From assembly GCA_028641055.1 (NCBI GenBank), contig CM054059.1, forward strand, positions 435,244,167 to 435,308,166: DNA of 64,000 bases, read 5' to 3'. Under the pieces are notes generated by a model. The model was not told the DNA's origin. It saw nothing but the letters and a program-made list of their open reading frames with translations, and ran no database searches. Positions 53,831 to 64,000 of this stretch are shown piece after piece (position 1 is the stretch's first letter; every line of letters starts with the position of its first letter). The stretch comes from Alopecurus myosuroides (lineage: Eukaryota > Streptophyta > Magnoliopsida > Poales > Poaceae). The position numbers and the translations under genes were made by a program.

Positions 53831-54865
53831 TAGGTACCCATTTTTTGATGGGTCCTTTCTTGTTAGTCACAAGGGTCTTTGGAAACCAAATATCATACTT
53901 ATAATCATCACCATATGAAGTTCCAACATATTTTGCATATACATGACCATCATGAGATTTAAGAAGCACATAAGATGGGTTGTATTTCCCCGCAAATTTG
54001 TAATGAGTAGTAGTGTCCCTAGGGGCAATAATTTTTTCAATAGAATCATACTCCACTTCTTCATTAGCCAACTCCCCCTCCTTCACAAAAACATTAGCAT
54101 TAGTGGAGGGAGTTGACTTCTTCTCTTGGGTATTCTTGGATGTAGATCCAAACCCAAGAACTTCTCTCCCAACAACTCTTTATTGATTACTCAAAAGATC
54201 TTTCAGGTTCTTTTTCCCTTGTATGCAAGTAGCTAGGCCTTTGTTGAGTTGAGACTTCAACCTATTGTTCTCCTCAATGAGAGATGCTTTGACACAGAAA
54301 GGGTTAGTGGCACAAGAATTTGCATTTATATCATTTGACCCCTTAGGTCTTGAGCTCACTTGAGAGTGCTCTATGAGCATCCTTAAGCTTATCAAAATCC
54401 TTAATGATATCATTGTAGCCTTGGTTAGTTGCATCATTTATGCCCGTGAATTACTTCACCTTTTCAAAGTCATGATCACGATCAATCTTTACTTTAGCTA
54501 TGTTTATGGCAAAAGTTTCTTTGATGGTTTCCTTAAGGCATTGTGAATCATTTAGATCTTCCTCAAGCTCCGCTATTCTATTAGCATCATCACGAGCGAA
54601 GCCCTCAAGTAAAATGATTCTCTCCTAATTTTCATCAATGAGGCCATGTGCCTCACTTAATTGAACCGTGAGAGCATCAAATATGATTTTAGTTCCACCT
54701 TATAGCATTTTTACAAAGTTAGTTAAGGGATCTTGATCATTGTCTACATCCTCAACATAATTTAATAGAGATGGAGCAGAGGTATTTGCCCGTTTAAGTG
54801 TAGCAGTCACCTTTGGGGATATACCCTTGGCCATGAAGCACTTATGAATAGAGGGACCCTTCTTG
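53831..54865 (-). pseudogene. Element D gag-protease linker, coiled-coil-like, degenerate
   Basis: Between knuckle and protease. Several short frames (54700-54990, 54180-54437, 53817-54086) read Lys/Glu/Asn-rich helical sequence such as SLIEENNRLKSQLNKGL and then FAGKYNPSYVLLKSHDGHVY. The layout matches the long linker of SIRE/Maximus-type Copia polyproteins. Stops and shifts prevent one frame. Confidence 0.65.
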
Positions 54866-56246
54866 TCATTTGGGTTGGAGAAGAGAGAGCTCAAAGTGAA
54901 TGACACCAATTGCCATGGACGCCAGGCCAACCTTCTCATCATTATCATCATTATCCTCACCATCATATATGTATTCATTATCCTTGACAATGAAAGCCTT
55001 TGGTGGACTTCTCCTCATGAAGTTCTTGTCCTTGGGAACGAAGTTGGACTTCCTCACTAGCCTTCCACCATTCTCAATTCTACTCTTGAAAGGGCATTCG
55101 GCAACAAAGTGCTCACTATCTAAACAATTCAAGCAAGTTCTTTCCTTCTTCATGCTTGGGGCTTCCTTTACCTTTTTCTTTGTTGTATTTGATCTAAAAT
55201 CTCCTTTCTTCCACCACTTATGTTGGGAAAAAACAAGCATTCTTCATGTGATATCCCCTTATCCTTTTCGGAGACGACATATGAGGAACCACCATCATCA
55301 CTTGAGTCTCTTCTTCATGAGATGTGGCCTTGAAAGCAAGAGAAGGTTTCTTCATTCCATTCACGCGGGCCATGACATCATCGGAGGACTTTTTCATCAT
55401 GTTTATGGTAATGAAGATACCCAAAACATCATTGGGAGTTAGATCCAAGAAATCATCCCTTGATTGCACATTCATCACCATGTTTTCATTGTATGGAATC
55501 AAGGTGAGAAGGAATTTCTCCTTGACCCAATAATCATTGCAATCTTGGAATCCGCAATCTCTCATGTAAACCACAAGATCCTTGAGTCTTATAAACACGC
55601 CTTCTAGAGTCTCTCCATAATTCATATGGAAGTCATTGACTTGTCTTTGAAGGATGGACTTCTTAGGGTGTTGAATGTTCACATTTCCATCATACATGTC
55701 AATTATGCAATCCCATGCCTCCTTGGCATTTTTTAAGGATCGGATGTGCTCAACTCCTTCATTTTCCATTGCCTTATCTAGCATGTGCATAGCATGAGTT
55801 GAGTTGTTGATATGTGATATCACTTGAGCACAATTTCTTGGGGTCTTTGGGCTTGTATCCATTCTCAATGATTCTCCATATTTGCATTGAGGAGCTACGC
55901 ACATAAGACTTCATGGAAGCTTTCCAATTATTAAAACAAGAGCTATCTACTAAATAAGGTGCACCAAGATTGTTTACATCTGGATGTTGAACATTAGGAG
56001 CAATGTTGTAAGCATGACCAAAAGAATTTTCATTGATTTTATTTTTAAGCTTAGATGCATCGGAATCTCCCTTAGAAGGTATAGGAGTTTCATTTCCATC
56101 TAAAATAACATTTTCCGAGGAGTGACTACATGAAGATCTCATATCTTTTATTAATCCCTCCACCCCCTTTCCTGAGCTAACAAGCATGGTTTGAATTAGC
56201 TTTTGAATAGCATCCATGGTGATGGGTTCTTCCTCCCCGTCCATCC
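54866..56246 (-). pseudogene. gag: Element D gag
   Basis: Starts MDGEEEPITMDAIQKL at 56244. Core motifs: FNNWKASMKSYVRSSSMQIW and IIENGYKPKDPKK, then after a frameshift near 55790 NAKEAWDCIIDMYDGN and GETLEGVFIRLKDLVVYMRD. A canonical CCHC knuckle, CLNCLDSEHFVAEC, lies near 55090-55135 in a third frame. The gag is the same family type as that of the left Copia (1200-2597). At least two frameshifts. Confidence 0.85.
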
Positions 56247-56281
56247 TCCTCTCTAGGCAGTGAAGCCTTAATAAAGAGATG

Positions 56282-56297
56282 AGGCTCTAATACCAAT
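56282..56297 (-). other. Primer binding site of element D, tRNA-iMet, one change
   Basis: Minus strand ATTGGTATTAGAGCCT directly after the LTR. It differs from the iMet complement TGGTATCAGAGCC by a C-to-T change. Confidence 0.85.
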
Positions 56298-57508
56298 TGA
56301 ATGTATCGAGAGGGTTAACTAGAGGGGGGATTAATAGGTTAACCACAAATTTTACTTCTTTTACGATTAAGGATAATTGCTCAAATATAGATTGTCTAGA
56401 TTATGCAACTAGGTGAACAATTCTATATGATGAGAAAATAATACTAGCACATGATATTCAGGAACTAAGTTAGTAGCAACAAGTGAAGATAAGTTGAGGA
56501 ATAACCGAAAACAGTGACGCAAAGATTTATTCCTAAGTTCACTTCCCAATGGAAGCTAATCTCCGTTGGAGCGGTGCGGTGCCACCAAAGTGGAACAACG
56601 AGTAGCCGTCAAATGGCACACGTATCTCCTTCGTGTCAAACCACCAAAGTGGATGAGGGCACGAATCACTATGTTGACGTTGAGGTTGACAACTAGAACC
56701 TTTACAAGGATTAGGCACACTCTACAACTTGGAGGGTCCTCACCAAATTCCGGAAGCCTCCAAGACTCCGGGCAACAAGATCCACGAGCTCCCAAAGCTT
56801 TGGGGACACCAACAAGGCTCCAATCTCCAATGAACGAAGAGCAACAAGGTTCTAGGTTCCAATGAACCAAGAACTTCAAGATCCCTAAGGGATTAGTGGG
56901 GTGGTGACGAATCGGTTTGGTGGAGTTGTAGATCTAGTGGCTCTCCTACAAATCCCAAAAGATCAAGAGCTTTGGTTGAGTCTTTGGGGAGATCTATGAG
57001 TTTTGAGGTGGTCACATATGATGGAGAGAAAAGCTTCAAGTCACACATTCTAAAGGTAGAAGAAGCCCCCTATTTATAGTGGTAGGTGAGAAGTGACCGT
57101 TGGGGGGATTTTCACTTGTGCAGGAATCTCGGCCCGGTGCCTCGCCTGGCCGGCTGGGAGGCCGGCCTCAGATGCAGGGAGGCCAATCTGCAGCCCGACC
57201 TTGGCCGTGTAGGCAGACAATCCAGCCTGGCAGTAGGGAGCCCGTCCTAGGCCGGCAATCCTGCGCCGAGGCCAACCACCCACCTGAGCCATCCGGCCAG
57301 GCCGGCTAGGCAGTTTTCCCTTTTCTTCTTCTTCTTCTTCTTCCTTTTTCTTCTTCCTTTGATTCTTTTATTCAACAAACATGTGTTTTGACTTGTTTTA
57401 CTTTCTTCATTTTTGTGTCCTTGCCCATTTGCATCTTATGCTTTGTTTTCTAAAAAACTTGGAAAAACATCAAAATCAAAATAGGATTAGGGGACAAATG
57501 TCCTTTCA
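56298..57508 (-). repeat. Element D 5' LTR
   Basis: 1,211 bp, on the minus strand TGAAAGGACATTTGTCCCC to ACATTCA. TATA box TATAAATA on the minus strand at 57071-57078. U3 holds G/C-rich GGCCGGC-type repeats (about 57125-57310) and a (TTC)n tract (57317-57357). No partner LTR is in the window. Confidence 0.85.
57071..57078 (-). promoter_or_regulatory. TATA box in element D LTR
   Basis: TATAAATA on the minus strand, about 430 bases from the LTR start. Confidence 0.6.
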
Positions 57509-57860
57509 CCCATCTCACGAGCGACGCAGACGCATGTGGGGAATAAAATGATCGAATATTGGGATGAGGTTGGTGGGAATAGACACGTATGTGCCTGTGT
57601 TATCTCCGGGACTCCAGATTCCAACACGTGCATGTGATGTGTGGGTTGTATGGTCCATAATTCGTGGACGTGTGGTTAGGCATAGGATTATTAGGGATAA
57701 GATTAGGTCTTAGAGTGGGTCTGCGGGTATGGGTTTGCCACCCCTAGACCCACCCCGTTGGACCCGGTGGGTCTAACATTTTATCAAACCCTCCCCATTT
57801 AATTCGGGCACCCATCGGGTTTGCGGGTTTCGGGGCCCCATTGTCACCGTAATCATGTGA
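57509..57860. other. Unassigned DNA with hAT-like subterminal sequence
   Basis: Flank of element D. At about 57715-57840 the words GCGGGTATGGGTTTGCCACCCC and GACCCGGTGGGTC, with inverted repetition of GGGT/ACCC, resemble the subterminal region of hAT-type transposons. No transposase, ends or duplications were found, so this stays tentative. Confidence 0.3.
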
Positions 57861-58756
57861 TGTAATAGATTTTGACGTATTTGCATGATATTTCACTTTG
57901 TACTGTGGTGCTAGCAATTAATTCAGGGACTAGCACATTAACACATATGTTCTTACATTATTTAAATATGTGAACACTACATCAATGATCAATAGCGGGG
58001 CCTGGATGCCCATAATGACCCCTGTGCATTTTAGAATAAAATGTCGTTGAACCATAAACACGGTGTCCTATTTTTTTGTTACTTAGATACACATCTTGTC
58101 TGAGGTATGATCGTTGACATCTCCATGTCATCTTCAATCTCGTAACCAACAAGAATTGCTTTACTCGTTACCATGATATTATATCCCATGACAGTCATAT
58201 GCTGCAGCTATATGGATGTAATCTCACCGAGTGGGACCAGAGTATCTGTATGTCACGTGGATGAACAAATTCTGATATTGATACATACGCCTCAACCTAT
58301 CTCTTTGGAATTCCTGATGTACACCTTTATAATCACTCTTTTACGTTGTGACGTTAATGCAATAAATGCAACTTCTGAGACAATGATTAAATATATCTCA
58401 CGGTCTAATAATTATGATACTATATCTTGCTAAGATTGCAATGATGAACATTGTGACGCGATCACGTTTCAATACTTATATTAGGTTTTTCCATCATCTC
58501 ATTCAACCAATGAAATGACCTTATTGTCGGTTGATATAAATGTCACATGATCGTGAAACCATCGATCATCAATTTTCCAGTGAACTAGTTTATATAGAAA
58601 CTTACTAGGGACTCTGGTTTCTTTATATATCACACACCTATATTAACGTTTCCTATTAATACAATTATAGCATGACATAAAACTTATTATAAATTTTAAT
58701 GAGATATGATAAATAAAATCTTATTATTTATTTGTCTCTAGGGCATATGTCCTTCA
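57861..58756 (-). repeat. Copia LTR fragment, BARE/Angela-like, minus strand
   Basis: On the minus strand it begins TGAAGGACATATGCCCTAGAG, close to the start of BARE/Angela-type LTRs. It runs through A/T-rich sequence typical of them, and GGGGCCTGGATGCCCATAAT (about 58001-58020) resembles another segment of such LTRs. No internal region follows. Solo or truncated; exact borders unsure on the low side. Confidence 0.5.
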
Positions 58757-59600
58757 GGTGCCACATATTTGTCCCGGTATTTTTCCTAAATTTATTGGAG
58801 ATAAAAATGGACAAAATATAAAGGAGAAAAAGAGAAAAGAAAAGAGGGAGGTGGGATTGGACTCCACCTTTCCCAATCCGAGTTGGGCTAGGTGGAGGGG
58901 TGCAGCCACCTGCTTGGTGCGGCCAAGCCCCCTCCTAGCTCAACCAGGACTCCCTCTCCCCTTTGAAAACCACCCCCTTCTTCCAACGATAAAAAAAAGA
59001 CCCCAAGGCTATAACATAACATATAATTTTTAGAAGTCTCTCTCTCTAATAGAATTAGAGAGACTAATTAGAGATTCTAATTAGATCCCATCTAATTGAA
59101 TTAGACCTTCTTCCAATTGGATTTTGAGTTCTACTCTCCCGATCAGACCTAGCTCTAATTAGAAATTCTCTTTCATGTGTTGAGAACTTCTAGATTCATA
59201 TAGCTCTAATCATAGTTGATTAGAGCTACCAATTAGCAACACCGGAAGACCGTCTCTCTTCATCGACGCCGAGTCCTGAACGGCAGAGTGCTGACGGGTT
59301 GACCCGAGCGTACGCGTGCATACCATAAGAGGGAATACACGTGTGATCTTTGACGAATGAGGCTTAACGACATCCTTACAACCAGGCCTAGTTGTGAGGA
59401 TCTGCGATTGTTCAGATCTCTTCTTTGATGTCGCACCCGGACTTCTAGGGGATACTCACAGTCCGTTAAACAGCAGATAAATGGCTTACGGGGCATACCG
59501 GCACCCGCATCTCAATGTGAGCAGGCCAACACGTAAACGTGTGACAACCATTCTCTTACTATTCATCGTCTGCGCAAACCATCCCATAGAAATCCAGATA
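58757..59600 (+). repeat. LTR-like fragment, probably Copia, plus strand
   Basis: Starts GGTGCCACATATTTGTCCC directly at the end of the preceding LTR fragment. It has a poly-purine then CTCCACCTTTCC block, (CT)n/AATTAGAG inverted repeats near 59028-59065, and a leader-like end. This is like the downstream half of a BARE/Angela-type LTR in plus orientation. No ORF. Assignment tentative. Confidence 0.35.
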
Positions 59601-62600
59601 CTTCCGTTGACGTACTTCAAAACATACACACATGGTACGCAACGGCATTGGAACAAGTGATATCACAACAGATCTCTACGACACAAAAGATGGAAATAAG
59701 TTGCAAATAGCTCTCATTAGAGCAGAGATAGCAAATACAATCATCCAGAGGACACATGCCCCAACAATTCATCATTACATCACAGCGGAAGCATTCAACA
59801 TGTCTGAGTACAGACAAGATCCAAATAGGCCTAAGAGGCCGGAAACGAAAAGACGGAGCCCATCCACGAAGTCTCGGATCTTGCCCGGGTCCGCTATCTA
59901 CTCGTCAGCAGTCTCGTCATACTCCACGTAGTAGCCACCATGGGGATCCTCGGAAACGTCGTCTGCGGAAACCACAGCCCCAAAGGGGTCAGTACATAAA
60001 CGTACTGGCAAGCAAGACTCACAGTTCACCAAAGTGTAGCCCGTCAACACCAAGCACAGATGCCTTGGGTTCAACGGAAGAAAGGGATATAAAAGATGCT
60101 GCAACTGGCTGCACTAACCAACTACAGAACATACTACAACTTCCGGCTATCAGAAAGGGGATAAGATAGCGTATCGTAACCAACTACAACTAACCACCAC
60201 ACAAACCCATCCTGGATCTCGCCCCTTATCCAAAGAAGCAATCCGAGGATAACTCACACAGTGGGATTAATGAAGGATCAAATTGTTGTGTCAATAAGCC
60301 TATTACTACTCAAGTTATCATTAGTTAGGTGTAAGTTGTTCTGAGTACTTGTTAGCCAGTACTTTCACCAAGTCAACCATAACCGCGGAAAACACGGCTT
60401 CTCGAGAAGATTTAACCCTGCAGGGATGCACCAATTTGGCCGTACACGCAAGAATACCCTGCCAGATGGAATGCCTCCCACCAAGCGGGGCACTCTACAC
60501 AACTCAACTCTTCTTCGCATCAATCCCAAAGAACCACATGCTGTGCGTGCGCGGCTAATCGAGCCCCACGAAGAAAAGGGGACCCTCATAGCACTCTAAG
60601 ACCACGCCGCCCTAAATGCCGACTACAAAAGTTCCACCCTGGCGCCAAGGGTTCGCACCTGCACATGCATGCATCAAATGGAAATCCCGAACTAAGTGTG
60701 GCGATTTGGACGAGATGCGAATCGAATCAAATTGAGGGGGGCGCCCATACTCGCTTCCCACATGCGGTTAGTGCGCTCATCATGGATCAGTAGACAAGAC
60801 CCTTTTCCTAATTAGGGTCGACACTAGCAGGCCTCAAAACCACGCCGGGCCTCCTGCCGGTGCCTTATCAGCAAATTATTATTACCTCAAAATTAACAGG
60901 TTGTTGTTTAACATCGAGCCCCAGAACATAAATGAAATAGTAACAGAAGGTAACTAATAACAGACTCGAGCAAAAACAACCCTAAGCATGCTAGTAGGAC
61001 ACGGGCAACAAGCAATGGGGTATAGGTTTGGAGGTGAGGCAATATCAGGGTTCAGGGTATCATGAGATAGGTTCGTAACAGAAGCAACGATTCATAGGGC
61101 TAGCAGAATAGACAACGGAAAGTATCGGTATCCAATGTTGAAAGGAACACAGTGGTTCATGTGAGTGAATACTTGCCAGCAAACCCAGTAGCCTGGTACT
61201 GAGCTAACTCCTTAGAAGGGGTGTCGTAAGTATCGTCGGTCTCAACGTCGTCGTTTATCCGGGAAGAAGCAAACAAACAACGCAGAGAGATAAACAATCA
61301 ATAACATGGCATAGTGCACAAATATGGGATGATGCATGACCATTTAATTGATGCATCAAAATAAACTAGTTGACAAGATAACATAACATGATTAAATGGA
61401 CCCATATGCAATTGGATTGCATATGGAATGCCCATGAATTAAGGTTGGATTAATTGTTCTACAATTAACCATCATGTGTAAGTGAATTAGCATGATGCAT
61501 GGATGAGGAAAACAACAAAATAACAACAATAGAGGCAATTAGAAATAAGGTTTACCAAGTTTGGAAATTTGTTTATTAAGTGTTGGAATTTTGGTTACTT
61601 AAATGTGTTACACAAGCATTTGTTGTTTTGTCCCATTTTAGTTGTTCAAAAATAGATAACCAAGTTCATATTTGATAAGAACACACAATTTTAGGTGGAA
61701 TACATGTTTCACTTGTTGAAAAAGGATTTCAAATAAATTATTTATGAATTAAACAAGTTTAAGCAAGAATTAAATGAATTTAATTCAAACATGAACTTAT
61801 TTGAATTTTTATTTGTTCCACACATTAAGTGAGATTCATATTTGAAAATCTTATACTTTTATGGTTGGAAAACATATTATATATGTCCCAAAAGAAATGA
61901 GTTTGACCAAGTTATGAATTTAACAATATTAAATGATTTAAACAAGGTTTAAATCATTTAACCAATTTTAATTATTCAAAACATGAAACAAATTTTATAT
62001 TTGAAAAGGTGGTTTAATTTTGCATGGAAAACATGTTTCATTTGTTGAAATTGGATTTAAAATGAGCAAGTTATTAATTTGGCAATTTTAAATGCAATAA
62101 TTAAGAAACAGTTGTTTTCAGCAATTTAAATTATTCAAAACAGCAAACAAAATTGATATTTGGAAATTAAATGAAAAGTTGATTGGAAAACATATTTAGT
62201 TTGTTGAAATTAGAATTTTTATGTTCAAGTTATGAATTTTGCAAAATTAAGTGAATTAAACAAGTTTTCAAATATTTCACCAATTCAAAATATTCAAAAC
62301 AGTAAACAAATTGCATTGAAAAGGTTGAAAACATGAAGCAAATGTCATTGAACATTTAGAGCTATCAAACATAATTTTTGGGTTATTATTGAAGTTATTA
62401 TGCAATTTTCCATAAATAGTCTTATTCTGCCCTTTTTAGTAGACAGAGGAAAGCATGTTCAAAATTAATTCAATTATGCCCAAATAAAATGCCAATGTGT
62501 AGAGTTTGTTAGGACAATATTTTAGAGTCCAAGTTTGCTTAAATTGGATGAACCAAACTCAAGTTATGAAATTCCAAAGTTTCCAATTTTTATTGCATTT

Positions 62601-64000
62601 TCAGTAATTAATTATTTAGTGCAAAAATTATTACAGAAACATGTTGCAAACTTGACATTAATAGAAGGAGCACAAAATTATGAATCCACAGGATTTTGAA
62701 TCATCCAATTTGGAGCAAAAATGGATTTGTTATGGATTTTAGAATTAATGGGTTAGATCTCTGTTTCTGAATTTCGGGCAGAAAAAGAAAAACAGAAATA
62801 AAAAGGTGGGGGTTAGGGGGATCGAACCCAGCACCTCCCGCTGCGCGCACAGGTTCAGTTACCACTGCGGTAGCTGTGGTGTTGTTGATAGGAAGGGGCA
62901 GAGGGGTGGATAAGGTGTGGTCTGCGCGGGATATTAACTAAAAGTTACAGAACTTGCGTGCAGTTTCTGAACCTCGATCGGACAGGGACTCGCCGGCGAT
63001 GGAGAGCTCGATGCTGCTGTGCGTGGTGCGAGCGGGCTAGGGGCGTGGGTGCTGCAAGGGAAGGGAGAGGGACCGAGGGGAGACGGAGGGGAGGAGATCG
63101 AGGGCGAGGGAGCTCACCACGAGGCAGTACAGGAGGAGGCGCAGGCTCGGGGCGGACAGGGGGTCGTGGCCGGCGGGAACCTTGACGGCGGCGGCGCCTC
63201 GGGCTCTCCCGGCCCGAGCCGAGGGGGTGGAGAGGAAGAGGGGCGTGGGAGGTTTCCATTCCCGCGCTCTCCCCGGGCCGGAGGGAGCCTCCAACGCCGG
63301 CGATCACCGGAGAGAAGGTGGAATTTTCGGTGGGTTCAGAGTTCAGATACAGAGAGATTACAGAGAGGAGAAGGTGGAAGAAAGGGAATGGAGGCGGTAG
63401 AGGGAGAAGGAGGGAGAAGGGAAGTAGGTTGGAACCCTAGGGCTCTGGCTAGGTTTAAGGAGGGGGGAGGAGGGGTGATGGCCGTTCGTTGCTGCAGCTC
63501 TGCACGTGGACATGGTGGATGGAGACCGTACAGAGGTTAGGGGTGACCTCGAAGGGGTATTGGGCTGGGGGAAAAAAGGTGGGCTGGGCTTCTCTCTCCC
63601 TGCTAGCTTTTTATTATTTTTTTTCTATTTGTTTTTTTTTTGCTGCATAGAATTAGGAAGAAAAGGTTAGGGTTTAGGGTTAGGAAAATTCTAGAAAAAT
63701 TTGTTATGGTTCAAATATGTAACAACAACACTTGTCAAGTTTGATTTCCAAAAAGTTCAAATTACAAGTGATGTTTGTAATTGATTCAAATTTGAATGAA
63801 TTGTGAGATTAAGTGATTTATTAAAAACAAATATTTCAAATAGGTTGAACCCTCAATTTTATTTGCAACAAATTGCTTAGAATTGTTTTGTAAATTTCAA
63901 TAATTCCAAAGGGTTGATGTTTGGAATTTTTGTTTGAATTTGAATAACATATTGAGTTAAGTGAAGGATTAAAAGCCACAAATTTAAATAGTTGAACCTT
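59600..64000 (-). repeat. Inverted diverged relative of the element F LTR (runs off window)
   Basis: Plus-strand segments match the reverse complement of the F LTR in the same order: the GATAAGATAGCGTATCGTAACC block (60165), CACGGCTTCTCGAGAAG (60392), GGCCTCCTGCCGGTGCCTTA (60852), TGCAATTGG/GCATATGG words (61400), the A/T-rich part (61400-62750), a tRNA-like module (62816-62881), a G/C-rich block (62950-63540) and a telo-box (63667). Homology is partial, so it is a different family or an old copy. Its LTR start would lie just past 64000. Confidence 0.75.
62816..62881 (-). ncRNA. tRNA-like Pol III promoter module in inverted LTR relative
   Basis: On the minus strand an A-box-like TACCGCAGTGG (62862-62872 region) is followed by the B-box GGGTTCGATCC (62820-62830). 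The T-loop TTCGATC is canonical and is closed by GGG/CCC. It lies at the same relative place as the modules in element F but differs in sequence. No full cloverleaf acceptor stem is seen. Confidence 0.55.

Larger units (their letters stand above)
31695..57508 (-). mobile_element. Element D: Copia retrotransposon, minus strand, 3'-truncated
   Basis: The element reads right to left: 5' LTR 56298-57508, primer site, gag, knuckle, protease and integrase N-part (52914-56246), [element E], integrase C-part and RT start (41488-42618), [element F], RT continuation (31695-31839), then an abrupt end in RT at the junction with element A. Removing F joins the RT motif around SAPVARLES in frame, and removing E joins RHRFCAAY to TPQ. 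Internal frameshifts and stops show age. Its other LTR is absent. The LTR start TGAAAGGACATTTGTCCCC and the primer site suggest the SIRE/Maximus group. Confidence 0.88.

Noticed and set aside
63019..63540. 173-codon plus-strand ORF
   Set aside because: Same G/C-rich leader block of the inverted LTR relative; low-complexity Gly/Arg/Glu composition without a known domain.

Overview
This window looks like intergenic repeat DNA from a large-genome grass, most likely Pooideae. The LTR retrotransposons resemble families known from wheat, barley and oat: two kinds of Athila-lineage Gypsy element, a Tat-lineage Gypsy element with a second RNase H, SIRE/Maximus-type Copia elements and a LARD-like element with very long LTRs. 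I see no convincing single-copy host gene. Species and family names are judged from memory of typical sequences and were not checked against a database.

Layout: (1) 1-2597, partial Copia element (LTR end, tRNA-iMet primer site, broken gag). (2) ~2620-3535, minus-strand 3' end of a LINE. (3) 3536-31694, plus-strand Athila-like element A, truncated in its protease region and split twice. Its LTR holds element C (4706-20004, Tat lineage, minus, target duplication CTGCC, LTRs differing at only two bases). Its gag holds element B (21242-30320, Athila lineage, minus, duplication TGTAC, no RT or integrase). (4) 31695-57508, minus-strand Copia element D, truncated in RT and split twice: by element F (31845-41482, duplication GGAAG, 4.58-kb LTRs around a 475-bp internal domain) and by element E (42624-52913, Athila lineage, minus, duplication GTACG, decayed but complete pol). 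(5) 57509-59600, unassigned DNA and Copia LTR-like fragments facing each other. (6) ~59600-64000, an inverted diverged relative of the F LTR that runs off the window.

Four nested insertions have perfect 5-bp target duplications. Removing E or F restores the reading direction of Copia D, and removing B restores the gag of A, so the nesting order is well supported.

The most notable content is in C, B, E and F. C carries, opposite to its own gag-pol, an intact eight-exon gene (6286-11460) with its own TATA box and 1,389 codons. B keeps gag, protease and an ATHILA ORF-1-like protein but has lost polymerase functions, and it carries a second copy of its own LTR promoter-side sequence just upstream of ORF-1. 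B and E each have a second polypurine tract about 1.67 kb inside the normal one. The F LTRs carry a tRNA-like Pol III promoter module, and its inverted relative has one at the same relative place.
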